Below, piece by piece: positions 8,931-17,021 of a stretch of 56,803 nucleotides of DNA (the first letter of the stretch is position 1; each line of letters begins with the position of its first letter). Source of the DNA: MADRE2 sp964397015. Its GTDB lineage: Bacteria > Desulfobacterota > Desulfobacteria > Desulfobacterales > Desulfobacteraceae. Below the pieces are notes generated by a model. The model saw only the letters and a list, made by a program, of their open reading frames with translations. It was not told where the DNA came from and searched no databases. The stretch lies in NCBI GenBank assembly GCA_964397015.1, contig CAYNHL010000008.1, positions 1-56,803 of the forward strand, written 5' to 3'. The position numbers and the translations under genes were made by a program.

Positions 8931-10771
8931 CATCCTACACCGGCAAGCTGCTGCTGATCGATTTATCCCGCGGGTCATCTCAAATCCTGCCGCTCGGGGA
9001 CACGCTTGTAAATGATTATATCGGGGGAAAAGGGTTTGGGGCCAGGCTGCTGTATGACCGGGTTCCGCCTGATACAGATCCTTTTGGAAAAGACAACTTG
9101 ATCATGTTTTTGACCGGCCCCCTGACAGGCACCATGGCGCCGGCCATGCGGGGGTGTGTCGTTACAAGGTCTCCATTGACCGGCATTTTCCTGGATTCCT
9201 ATTTCGGCGGCAGTTTCAGTCCTGAAATCAAATACGCTGGATATGACGGCATCATTATCACCGGCCGGGCCGGGCATCCTTCATACATATGGATCGATGA
9301 CGATGTCGTGGAAATCAGGGATGCACGTCACCTATGGGGAACCGACACCCTTGACGTCAATCACAGGATCAAGCGTGAACTGAAAGATGAAAGCATAAAA
9401 ATTGCAAGTATCGGACAGGCCGGTGAAAACCGGGTCCTGTTTTCCCTGGTCTGCTGTGAATACAACAGGCAGGCCGGACGGGGCGGGGCAGGTGCCGTCA
9501 TGGGATCGAAAAATTTAAAGGCAATTGCAGTCAGGGGGTCGAAACCGGTCGGTATTCATGATCCAGCCCGCTTTGTCCGGGCCTGTGCAAAAGCGTTCAA
9601 GGAGCTTGAAAAAAGCCCGGATGTGGATGTTCTTAGAAAGGCAGGCACGGCATCTGCCGTGGAATTTGCCAATGAAGCAGGGCTTTTGCCAAACAGGAAT
9701 TATAAAAACGGTACCTTTGAAAAGGCCGGTGAAATAGCTGACAAGGGACAGTCCAGGCACCTGTGGCTCTCAAGTTCCGCCTGCCTTGGCTGCCCCATTG
9801 CATGCAGCAAGATAGGTGCCGTCAGGACAGGTAAATTCAAGGGGTTTGTCACGGATATAATCGAGTATGAATCAGCCGCAATGATGGGGGCAAACCTGGA
9901 TATTTCCGATATACGGGCAGTGGCCCACCTGGTGAAGCTATGCGACAGATACGGCATGGATACAATATCATGCGGCAATTTAATCGGATTTGCCATGGAG
10001 GCATGCGAAAAGCAGCTTATTGAACCGCCCGGCGGCATCACATTGAAGTTCGGAAATGTCGAGGCCGCAGAATACCTGATACATTCCATTGCTTTAAAGA
10101 AAAATGAGATTGGCAGGCTGCTTTCGTGCGGAGTGAAACAGGCCGCTCAGTCAATAGGCGGTTCAGCCGGAGAATTTGCCGTTCATGTCAAGGGGCTCGA
10201 ATCCCCGGCATGGGGCCCGAGAGGGGTGTCGGGGATGGGGCTTGCCCTGATGACAACGGACCGGGGCGGGTGCCACCAGAGAGGTTTTCCCGTGTCCTAT
10301 GAGCTTGGAGGCGAGTACAGGGGGAAATCCATAGATCCCTTGTCCACGGAGCACAAGGCCGGGATGGTGATCGATCTCCAGAATTATTCCGCAGGCACCG
10401 ATACCCTCGTAAAATGTGATTTCGGCAGTTTCGGCATATCTGACACCACCTATGCCCAAATGCTGAGTGCAGCCACGGGACGTGATATTGAACCCGGTAT
10501 CATTCATAAGACAGGAGAGCGCATCTGGAATCTTGTGAGAATCTTCAACCTGGATAACGGCACAAACGCAGGCCAGGACACCCTTCCAGCAAGATTTGTC
10601 AAGGAAAAACTGCCTGACGGCCCGGCCAGGGGCCACAGGATTACCCCTGAGGACATGACCCTTATGAAAAAGGAGTATTACAGTCTCAGGGGATGGGACG
10701 AAAACGGTATCCCGTTGAAAAAGACCCTGGAACGGCTGGGGTTGAAAATAACCAGGCCTGGTCGACAATAA
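8927..10771 (+). CDS. Aldehyde:ferredoxin oxidoreductase (tungsten or molybdenum pterin enzyme)
   Basis: A 614-residue AOR-family enzyme that oxidises an aldehyde to a carboxylic acid and passes electrons to ferredoxin. The N-terminal domain has the family run DYIGGKGFGARLLYD and later GRGGAGAVMGSKNLKAIAV, which binds the bis-pterin cofactor. The cluster motif CLGCPIAC is near residue 285-292. The ATG at 8927 has GGGGAGGA upstream and overlaps the ferredoxin stop. Neighbours place it after import and alcohol oxidation. In this family the metal is usually tungsten; the aldehyde cannot be named from sequence. Confidence 0.93.
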   Translation: MTSYTGKLLLIDLSRGSSQILPLGDTLVNDYIGGKGFGARLLYDRVPPDTDPFGKDNLIMFLTGPLTGTMAPAMRGCVVTRSPLTGIFLDSYFGGSFSPEIKYAGYDGIIITGRAGHPSYIWIDDDVVEIRDARHLWGTDTLDVNHRIKRELKDESIKIASIGQAGENRVLFSLVCCEYNRQAGRGGAGAVMGSKNLKAIAVRGSKPVGIHDPARFVRACAKAFKELEKSPDVDVLRKAGTASAVEFANEAGLLPNRNYKNGTFEKAGEIADKGQSRHLWLSSSACLGCPIACSKIGAVRTGKFKGFVTDIIEYESAAMMGANLDISDIRAVAHLVKLCDRYGMDTISCGNLIGFAMEACEKQLIEPPGGITLKFGNVEAAEYLIHSIALKKNEIGRLLSCGVKQAAQSIGGSAGEFAVHVKGLESPAWGPRGVSGMGLALMTTDRGGCHQRGFPVSYELGGEYRGKSIDPLSTEHKAGMVIDLQNYSAGTDTLVKCDFGSFGISDTTYAQMLSAATGRDIEPGIIHKTGERIWNLVRIFNLDNGTNAGQDTLPARFVKEKLPDGPARGHRITPEDMTLMKKEYYSLRGWDENGIPLKKTLERLGLKITRPGRQ

Positions 10772-10808
10772 ACTTAAAAGAAAAATGTTTTTGAAAGGAA
10801 TCCGGAGG

Positions 10809-12461
10809 ATGAAAGAAAAATATGACTATATCATTGTTGGAGGGGGATCCGCAGGGTGTGTCCTGGCAAACAGGCTGAGTGCGGATCCTTCAACCAGCGT
10901 GCTGGTCCTGGAGGCAGGCCGCCCCGACTATATCTGGGACATTTTTATTCATATGCCCGCAGGGCTCACTTTTCCCCTTGGAAACAAATATTATGACTGG
11001 TGCTATGAGTCAGAACCGGAGCCTTTCATGAAGAACAGAAAGATTTTTCACGGCCGGGGAAAAGTGCTGGGAGGATCTTCAAGTATCAACGGTATGATCT
11101 ATATCCGCGGCAACGCCATGGACTATGAAAAATGGGCAAAGGATGGCGGCATGCCGCAATGGGACTATGCCCACAACCTGCCCTATTTTATACGGGCTGA
11201 AAACCGTCTTAAAGGGCCGGATGAATACCACGGCACTGACGGTCCGCTGATACTGGAGACCGGACCCTGTAAAAATCCGCTGTTTGGCGCATTTCTGGAG
11301 GCTGTCCAGCAGGCGGGTTATCCATTGACCAGTGATGTCAACGGATACCGCCAGGAAGGGTTCAGCCCCTTTGACCGGAATATCCACCGCGGCAGGCGCC
11401 TGAGCGCGGCCAGGGCATATCTTCATCCTGTTTTAAAGGAGAGGAAAAACCTGGATGTGATCTGCCGGGCGTTCACCAACAGGATTTTGTTTGAAGGAAA
11501 AACCGCGGTGGGTGTGGAGTTCGTCAAGGGCAAAAGCAAGAATGCCAGGAAGGTATACGGCGGTGAAGTGATAAGCTGCTGCGGTGCCATAAACTCTCCG
11601 CAATTGCTCCAGCTGTCCGGTGTCGGAAATGAAGAGGAGCTCAAGGCGCTTGGTGTGAAAGTGGTCCATGACCTGCCTGGTGTGGGAGAGAACCTGCAGG
11701 ATCACCTGGAGGTCTATGTCCAGTATAAAAGCAAAAAGCCGGTATCCATGAATCCGGCCCTGAAATGGTGGAAAAAACCCTTTATCGGATACCAGTGGCT
11801 GTTTCACAGGGCAGGGGCTGCAGCTACCAACCATTTTGAGGCAGGGGGATTTATCAGGACCAACGACGATGTCGAATATCCCAACGTGCAGTTTCATTTT
11901 TTACCGCTGGCCATTCGATATGACGGCAGCCAGCCAGGCAGCGACCACGGCTACCAGGTACATGTCGGTCCTAACAATTCCGATGCCGTCGGATCTGTTA
12001 AAATCAGGTCGACTGACCCAAGGGTATATCCGGCACTTCAATTCAATTATCTATCAACGGAAAAGGACCGCAGGGAATGGGTGGAAGCCATCCGGTGCGC
12101 CAGGAAAATTTTGAATCAACCTGCCTTCGATATATTCAACGGCGGTGAGGTCTCTCCTGGAATGCTCGTTCAAACCGATCAGGATATCCTTGACTGGGTT
12201 GCCAAAGATGGAGAAACTGCGCTGCATCCTTCGTGTACCTGTAAAATGGGTAAAGATGACATGGCTGTGGTCGATCCTGATTCCTTAAAGGTCCGTGGAG
12301 TTGAAAATCTGCGGGTGGTGGATGCATCGGTCATGCCGTATGTGACCAACGGCAACATATACGCTCCTGTCATGATGATTGCCGAAAAGGCCTGCGATAT
12401 GATTCTGGGAAATACTCTGGAGGCACCGTCCTCAGCACAGTTTTACCGTCATTCTGACTGA
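10809..12461 (+). CDS. GMC-family FAD-dependent alcohol dehydrogenase (choline dehydrogenase-like)
   Basis: A 550-residue glucose-methanol-choline oxidoreductase. The Rossmann motif GGGSAG is at residues 11-16, GMC signature 1 (GRGKVLGGSSSINGM) near 80-95, signature 2 (GAINSPQLLQLSGVG) near 258-272, and the active-site pair is His in HPSCTCKMG (about 476) and Asn in NGNIYAPVMMIAEKA (about 518). It should oxidise a primary alcohol to an aldehyde, the substrate of the AOR encoded just upstream. ATG 10809 gives the standard N-terminus; an alternative ATG is at 10785. GMC enzymes are common in aerobes, so the electron acceptor in an anaerobe is an open point. The deepest similarity appears to be to choline or polyethylene-glycol dehydrogenase types. 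Confidence 0.92.
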   Translation: MKEKYDYIIVGGGSAGCVLANRLSADPSTSVLVLEAGRPDYIWDIFIHMPAGLTFPLGNKYYDWCYESEPEPFMKNRKIFHGRGKVLGGSSSINGMIYIRGNAMDYEKWAKDGGMPQWDYAHNLPYFIRAENRLKGPDEYHGTDGPLILETGPCKNPLFGAFLEAVQQAGYPLTSDVNGYRQEGFSPFDRNIHRGRRLSAARAYLHPVLKERKNLDVICRAFTNRILFEGKTAVGVEFVKGKSKNARKVYGGEVISCCGAINSPQLLQLSGVGNEEELKALGVKVVHDLPGVGENLQDHLEVYVQYKSKKPVSMNPALKWWKKPFIGYQWLFHRAGAAATNHFEAGGFIRTNDDVEYPNVQFHFLPLAIRYDGSQPGSDHGYQVHVGPNNSDAVGSVKIRSTDPRVYPALQFNYLSTEKDRREWVEAIRCARKILNQPAFDIFNGGEVSPGMLVQTDQDILDWVAKDGETALHPSCTCKMGKDDMAVVDPDSLKVRGVENLRVVDASVMPYVTNGNIYAPVMMIAEKACDMILGNTLEAPSSAQFYRHSD

Positions 12462-12521
12462 TCCCGGCAGCTGAATCGACCTGCAGTTCGTCAGGAACTT
12501 TTTTTAATTTGCGATAAATGC

Positions 12522-12557
12522 ATGCCGGGCGGACCTTGTGAACAGGCCGCCCGGCAT
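12522..12557. terminator. Convergent intergenic hairpin
   Basis: ATGCCGGGCGG (12522-12532) pairs exactly with CCGCCCGGCAT (12547-12557). It lies between the GMC gene and the oppositely oriented DUF5320 gene and probably ends transcription from both sides, although no long U-run follows. Confidence 0.6.
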
Positions 12558-12572
12558 TGTGTGAAAGATGGA

Positions 12573-12854
12573 TTATTCATTTAAATCGCTGATCTGCCTC
12601 TCAATGGCGGCAAGTTCAGCTTCGAGCATCTCTTTGCGATTCTTGAGCGTATTCTGCGTATCGACAACAGGAGCGGTGAATCCCTGGCCGAACCTTGGTC
12701 CCCATCCGGGTGCCTGGCGGCCTCTTTGACCTCTTCTCCGTCCCATCCCCATGCCAAAACCTTGATTCATGGGTTGGTTGCCTGTGCAGATTCCCTGGCC
12801 TCTTCCTGTCATGGGGCCTTCGTTCATAGGTCCTCTTTGATTGAATCCCGGCAT
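12573..12854 (-). CDS. DUF5320 family small Gly/Met/Arg-rich protein
   Basis: A 93-residue protein with an opening MPGFNQRGPMNEGPMTGRGQG, here abbreviated MPGFNQRGPMN and GPMTGRGQG, a glycine, methionine and arginine-rich centre, and a C-terminal helix (about 65-93, KEMLEAELAAIERQISDLNE). This is the standard layout of DUF5320, a family found next to DUF134 and dinitrogenase iron-molybdenum-cofactor-like proteins in anaerobes. Its function is not known. It follows the DUF134 gene on the same strand by 20 bp, so the two form an operon. Confidence 0.8.
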   Translation of the reverse strand: MPGFNQRGPMNEGPMTGRGQGICTGNQPMNQGFGMGMGRRRGQRGRQAPGWGPRFGQGFTAPVVDTQNTLKNRKEMLEAELAAIERQISDLNE

Positions 12855-12874
12855 GATTAAGCCTCCTCGTGTTT

Positions 12875-13258
12875 TTATGGTTCTCGATCAAATTCGGGGT
12901 GCTGGCGATGCCCCCGGCCTCTATTGCGGCCGCCGGGCCCGCATCCATGACCATGGCCATGGCGGCCCGGCCCCTTGATTTTATAGCAGCCGCCTTGAAC
13001 ACTCAGCCGATGGCCTTCCACCAGGGCTTTAGACAGTTTGAACCGGCCGCTTTTCAATATTCTGCCGACTGTCTGCCTTGATACATTCATGGTTTGAGCT
13101 GCCTGGCTTTGATCCATCCCTTGAAAATCAATCAGCCGGATGGCTTCGAATTCATCCAGCGAAAGGGTGAGATCTCCTCCGGCATCCATTCCTACGGGCT
13201 GGAATGATTTGATATCCGGTCTTGAGCCGATATGTCGGGGCCGCTTGGGTCGGGGCAT
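12875..13258 (-). CDS. DUF134 family DNA-binding protein
   Basis: A 127-residue predicted regulator. It opens with MPRPKRPRHIG, has the LTLSLDEFEAIRLIDFQG segment, and a helix-turn-helix (about 50-80, SQAAQTMNVSRQTVGRIL). The tail is rich in Gly, His and Arg and may bind a metal. Two direct repeats GGTCnnnTGATCA lie upstream, suggesting autoregulation. Target genes other than the DUF5320 gene are not known. Confidence 0.85.
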   Translation of the reverse strand: MPRPKRPRHIGSRPDIKSFQPVGMDAGGDLTLSLDEFEAIRLIDFQGMDQSQAAQTMNVSRQTVGRILKSGRFKLSKALVEGHRLSVQGGCYKIKGPGRHGHGHGCGPGGRNRGRGHRQHPEFDREP

Positions 13259-13275
13259 CGCTCCACCTTTGTTTT

Positions 13276-13341
13276 GGTCGTTTGATCATAATATAACTCC
13301 GGCAAAGCATGCTGTCAAGAAAAATTATGGTCAAATGATCA
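13276..13341. promoter_or_regulatory. Paired GGTCnnnTGATCA direct repeats upstream of DUF134
   Basis: GGTCGTTTGATCA (13276-13288) and GGTCAAATGATCA (13329-13341) share all bases except a three-base spacer and start 53 bp apart, about five helical turns, so they lie on one face of the DNA. They sit in the promoter region of the DUF134-DUF5320 operon. Inference: operator pair for the DUF134 protein. Confidence 0.5.
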
Positions 13342-13446
13342 AAATAAAATTCAAAAAAGATATGTATGGCAATTAATCATTCAGGCCGGCTGGTTTTTCT
13401 CCTGAAAACATGGTAGACAAAACTGCATAGAGATTTTTGATTTAAC

Positions 13447-13510
13447 TCAACTTTCGAAAGTTGGTCAGTTAAATGACCCCGGGTATCATCGTTGAAGCCC
13501 GAAAGTTGAA
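13447..13510 (+). repeat. Copy 1 of a 33-nt repeat with an inverted-repeat partner, upstream of a small gene
   Basis: Positions 13478-13510 (starting CCCGGGTATCATCG, ending CGAAAGTTGAA) recur with one mismatch at 38921-38953. In this copy the end CGAAAGTTGA (13500-13509) can pair with TCAACTTTCG (13447-13456); a 16-bp perfect palindrome CAACTTTCGAAAGTTG lies at 13448-13463. The repeat ends 14 nt before an ATG, as the second copy ends 12 nt before one. Nature unknown: mobile repetitive element or 5' leader element. Confidence 0.6.
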
Positions 13511-13524
13511 ATTTTAGGGAAAAC

Positions 13525-13692
13525 ATGAAACCAGATACCAAAAACAGTCCTTACACATGCATAGAATACAGGGATGAGATGATCCTTCTATCATTGCAAA
13601 GGCAGATGTCCGACCCGGATCTGTCCCCCGAGGAAAAAACGAGGCTTTTAAAAGAGATCGTCGCGGTGAAAGCCAGGATGGGATTGAATTAA
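13525..13692 (+). CDS. Small hypothetical protein (55 aa)
   Basis: ATG 13525 is preceded by AGGGA and gives 55 residues ending at TAA 13690. The product is charged and helical: MKPDTKNSPYTCIEYRDEM then LLSLQRQMSDPDLSPEEKTRLL. I do not recognise a named family, but the composition is protein-like and similar short helical proteins occur in Desulfobacterota. It stands between the 33-nt repeat and the thioesterase gene 51 bp downstream and may be the first gene of that operon. Confidence 0.6.
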   Translation: MKPDTKNSPYTCIEYRDEMILLSLQRQMSDPDLSPEEKTRLLKEIVAVKARMGLN

Positions 13693-13743
13693 AAGGCAAT
13701 CGGGCTATTTAAGGAATATTTTACTGTTTGCAGGAGGATGAAC

Positions 13744-14238
13744 ATGTGCCAATGTGGTTTCAAGCCCGTTCCAAATATAGATATAAACTGTTTCGGCTGC
13801 GGATCGAAAAACGACAGCGGTCTTAAAATGCGTTTTGAAACCGACGGCCTCCAGCTCAGGTCCAGCGTGGTTGTACCGGCCCATATGCGCGGCTGGAACA
13901 ATATTGTACACGGGGGGATCCTGTCCACCATATGTGACGAAATCATGTCCTGGTCCGCCATCTACCTGACCGGGAAATTCATTTTGACAAAATCGTTGAA
14001 AGTCAATTTCATAAAGCCTGTATTCATCGAGACGCGCCTGACCGCCTCAGGGCGTATCAAAAAACTCACTGGAGAACGCCATGCCCTTATGGAAGGTGAA
14101 ATCCGCAACCCTGAAGACGAGATCGTGACCACCTGTGAAGGCGAGTTCGTGCTGTTCGATCCCGAGACCTTCAAAACGATGAACATTGTGCCTGATGAAC
14201 TGGTTTCCAAAATGGAGCAGGTACTGTTCAGCCGATGA
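13744..14238 (+). CDS. PaaI-type hotdog-fold thioesterase
   Basis: A 164-residue protein of the hotdog acyl-CoA thioesterase class, hydrolysing a CoA thioester. The core motif is VHGGILSTICDEIM near residues 56-70, with the Gly-Gly and Asp-Glu expected of the active helix. The N-terminus has a CxCG and a CFGCG pair, common in this subgroup. ATG 13744 is chosen because AGGAGG (13732-13737) is 6 nt before it; ATG 13738 would touch the ribosome site. Its stop overlaps the start of the RapA-like gene (ATGA). Substrate unknown. Confidence 0.85.
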   Translation: MCQCGFKPVPNIDINCFGCGSKNDSGLKMRFETDGLQLRSSVVVPAHMRGWNNIVHGGILSTICDEIMSWSAIYLTGKFILTKSLKVNFIKPVFIETRLTASGRIKKLTGERHALMEGEIRNPEDEIVTTCEGEFVLFDPETFKTMNIVPDELVSKMEQVLFSR

Positions 14239-16955
14239 CAAGCCTGGTCAAAGGACAGCGCTGGATCAGCGAAGCCGAACCCGAGCTGGGAATCGGTGAA
14301 CTCAAGCAGGCGGGCAGCCGCAGGATCTGTATTGAGTTTCCGGCGGCAGACTGTACCAGGGAGTACAGCCTGTCTTGTGCACCACTGAAAAGAGTTCGTT
14401 TCAAACCGGGCGATAGAGTCACATTGAAAAACGGTGTATCCTTGAAGATCACCGATACAAGAGAGCAAAAAGGATTGATTCATTATTCCGACGGCACCAG
14501 CTGGATTGACGAAACCCGGCTCGGGGATACACTGGCCTGTTCACTGCCTGAAGACCGTTTGCTGGCAGGTATCAGTGACAGTACCAGGGCCTTTGATATC
14601 CGCCATGCCACTCTTGCATTGAAGGCCGGTTATGACCAGTCTGTTGCCAAAGGCTTTCTGGGCGGACAGGTGGACCTGCTTCCCCACCAGTTTTACATCG
14701 CCCGGACCGTGACCGGCAGATATGTCCAGCGGGTTTTGCTGTCCGATGAAACCGGCCTGGGAAAAACCATCGAGGCCTGCCTTATCCTGCACCGGCTCCT
14801 GACCACGGACCGCATCGAAAGGGTATTGATCATAGTTCCGGAATCACTTGTACATCAATGGTTTGTCGAACTGTTTCGAAAGTTCAACCTTTCATTCTGC
14901 CTTTTTTCCCGGTCACATCTCCAGCATGCACTGGAGATGGACCGGGACCGCAATCCGTTTGAAGACGACCAGACCGGTATCATCAGCCTGGACCTGGTGA
15001 GGGAGTGGCCAAAGCTTGGTCCCATGATAGTGTCGGCCGGATGGGACATGGTCGTGATCGATGAAATCCACCATATCGACCCGGGCCGGCACACGTACGG
15101 CTGGATCAAACAGGTTGCAGGGTCGAGTCCTGGACTGATGCTGCTGAGCGCCACTCCTGAGCAGATGGGCATTGAATCCCATTTTTCCCATCTGCAGCTT
15201 CTGGATCCGGACCGCTATCCGTCACTTGCTGAATACCAGGCTGAATCAGCTTCATATATTTCCCTGGCCCGCGAGGTCTCCAGGATGCAATCCGGACAGC
15301 AGTCCTGTGAACACCTTCTGGACGGATACGGACCAGGCCGGTCCGTGTTCAGGAATACCAGGGCCGTTATCAAAGGATTCCCCAGCCGCCGGGTTCACCT
15401 GTATCCCCTTAAAGGAACGTCACGGCAGATCAGCGAGGGTATTGAGGAATTTGAAAGTGACCGGCCGGAATCGTTTCCAGACCCCGGGACTTCCCATGTG
15501 TTTTCATCAGATCCGCGTATAGCACTTCTTCTTGAGATCCTGCAGCGGTATCCCGGGGAAAAAATACTGCTGATTTCTTCCGCACCATCCAAAACCCGTG
15601 CCGTCCAGGCTGCCCTTGCACGGCACACCGGTATAAAGACTGCCCGCTTTGATGAAACCATGACATTGATGCAGCGGGACCGTAATGCCGCCTGGTTCAG
15701 CGAACCCGATGGCGCCCGGGTGCTTGTCTGTTCGGAAATCGGCAGTGAAGGCCGGAATTTCCAGTTCAGCCGGCACCTGTTTCTTTTCGATCTGCCGGTC
15801 AACCCCGGGCTTCTTGAACAGCGGATCGGCCGCCTGGACCGAATTGGCCAGAAAAATGACATTCATATCCACGTCCCTTATGTGACCAAAACCCCTTATG
15901 AGGTCCTGGCTCGATGGTACATGGAAGGAATGGACCTGTTCTCTGCCAGCCGGGACGGTCTTTTCGGCATATGGCAGGAATTTGCGACAGACCTTGAACA
16001 GATTGTCGACGATACCAGGCTCGGTAGAAAAGGATGGACAGGAAAACTCGATGATCTGATCAAGAGAACACGTACCCGTTGCCTGCAACTCGAGAAGCGG
16101 GTCAAGAAAGGAAAAAATATCCTGCTGGAAATGAACTCTTTCAGGCCCGGTCCAGCATTTGAACTGCTGGACCAGATCAGGCTGATGGACAGTGACCCGG
16201 GGCTTGAGCGATTGTGGTGCGATATCATGGACGAATATGATATCCAGACCGATACACTGGGAAACCGGACCTATGCTTTCAGGATAATTGACCCGGATGA
16301 TGAACGGTTTCCCTTACCCGCTACAGGTAATGAAACCCGTACTGTAACGTTTGACCGGCAAACAGCGGTAAGCCGCCAGGACCTGGAATTTTACAGCTTG
16401 GATCATCCCTATATCCGCAACATTATGGATTTTATCTGCCAGACCGGAAAAGGAAACTGCTGTTACGCCCGCCTGTCATCAAAGGATGCACCCGGACTGC
16501 TCCTGGAAACCATTTTTGTTCTGGAATGCGTGGCACCGGCCCATCTTGACATCAGGCGGTTTTTGCCTGAAATGCCGATTCGCTGTATACTCGACCAGGA
16601 AGGAAAAGATGTGTCAGGGAGGTATCCTGTGGATGAATTTGCAAGAATTCTCGGGCCGGACCAGCCCTGGTTGCAGGATATGCCGCAAATCAGTCAGAAA
16701 CTGCTGCCCGGGCTTTTGAGAACCGCCAGGCACATGGCAGAAGCCCGGGCAGGTGTCTTTGTAAAAAAAGGACAGGAAAAAATCAGGACCATGCTTGGCG
16801 GTGAATACGACCGTCTTGAAATGTTGAAAAAGAAAAATCCGGCCATCCGGGCCCGGGAGCTCCAGGCGCTGAAAGACCGGATGAACACTTTATCCAGGGT
16901 TATCACCGACAGTCGTGTAAGGCTGGACAGCCTCAGGCTTATCCGCCTTTTTTAA
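14235..16955 (+). CDS. RapA-like SWI2/SNF2 ATPase (RNA polymerase-associated helicase family)
   Basis: A 906-residue protein. The N-terminal 110 residues hold Tudor/KOW-like beta segments. Walker A is DETGLGKT (about 170-177), Walker B is DEIHH (about 275-279), motif III is LLSATPEQMG (about 303-312) and motif VI is RIGRLDRIGQ (about 530). The segment after motif III, ESHFSHLQLLDPDRYPS, is specific for RapA. RapA recycles stalled RNA polymerase. Length is close to the E. coli protein (968). Coupling to a thioesterase gene is unusual in my experience but may simply be an operon habit of this lineage. Confidence 0.92.
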   Translation: MTSLVKGQRWISEAEPELGIGELKQAGSRRICIEFPAADCTREYSLSCAPLKRVRFKPGDRVTLKNGVSLKITDTREQKGLIHYSDGTSWIDETRLGDTLACSLPEDRLLAGISDSTRAFDIRHATLALKAGYDQSVAKGFLGGQVDLLPHQFYIARTVTGRYVQRVLLSDETGLGKTIEACLILHRLLTTDRIERVLIIVPESLVHQWFVELFRKFNLSFCLFSRSHLQHALEMDRDRNPFEDDQTGIISLDLVREWPKLGPMIVSAGWDMVVIDEIHHIDPGRHTYGWIKQVAGSSPGLMLLSATPEQMGIESHFSHLQLLDPDRYPSLAEYQAESASYISLAREVSRMQSGQQSCEHLLDGYGPGRSVFRNTRAVIKGFPSRRVHLYPLKGTSRQISEGIEEFESDRPESFPDPGTSHVFSSDPRIALLLEILQRYPGEKILLISSAPSKTRAVQAALARHTGIKTARFDETMTLMQRDRNAAWFSEPDGARVLVCSEIGSEGRNFQFSRHLFLFDLPVNPGLLEQRIGRLDRIGQKNDIHIHVPYVTKTPYEVLARWYMEGMDLFSASRDGLFGIWQEFATDLEQIVDDTRLGRKGWTGKLDDLIKRTRTRCLQLEKRVKKGKNILLEMNSFRPGPAFELLDQIRLMDSDPGLERLWCDIMDEYDIQTDTLGNRTYAFRIIDPDDERFPLPATGNETRTVTFDRQTAVSRQDLEFYSLDHPYIRNIMDFICQTGKGNCCYARLSSKDAPGLLLETIFVLECVAPAHLDIRRFLPEMPIRCILDQEGKDVSGRYPVDEFARILGPDQPWLQDMPQISQKLLPGLLRTARHMAEARAGVFVKKGQEKIRTMLGGEYDRLEMLKKKNPAIRARELQALKDRMNTLSRVITDSRVRLDSLRLIRLF

Positions 16956-16959
16956 ACCT

Positions 16960-16984
16960 CCGGGCCCGAATTTTTCGGGTCCGG
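16960..16984 (+). terminator. Hairpin after the RapA-like gene
   Basis: CCGGGCCCGA (16960-16969) pairs with TCGGGTCCGG (16975-16984), with one G-U pair, around a T-rich loop. It directly follows the RapA stop codon and separates it from the next gene. Confidence 0.6.
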
Positions 16985-17021
16985 GACAAGCATTTATGAC
17001 AATGACAAGGTATTTGAACCC

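Noticed and set aside
10163..10768. A 201-residue minus-strand frame opposite the AOR C-terminus
   Set aside because: No motif or ribosome site; AOR on the other strand is unambiguous.
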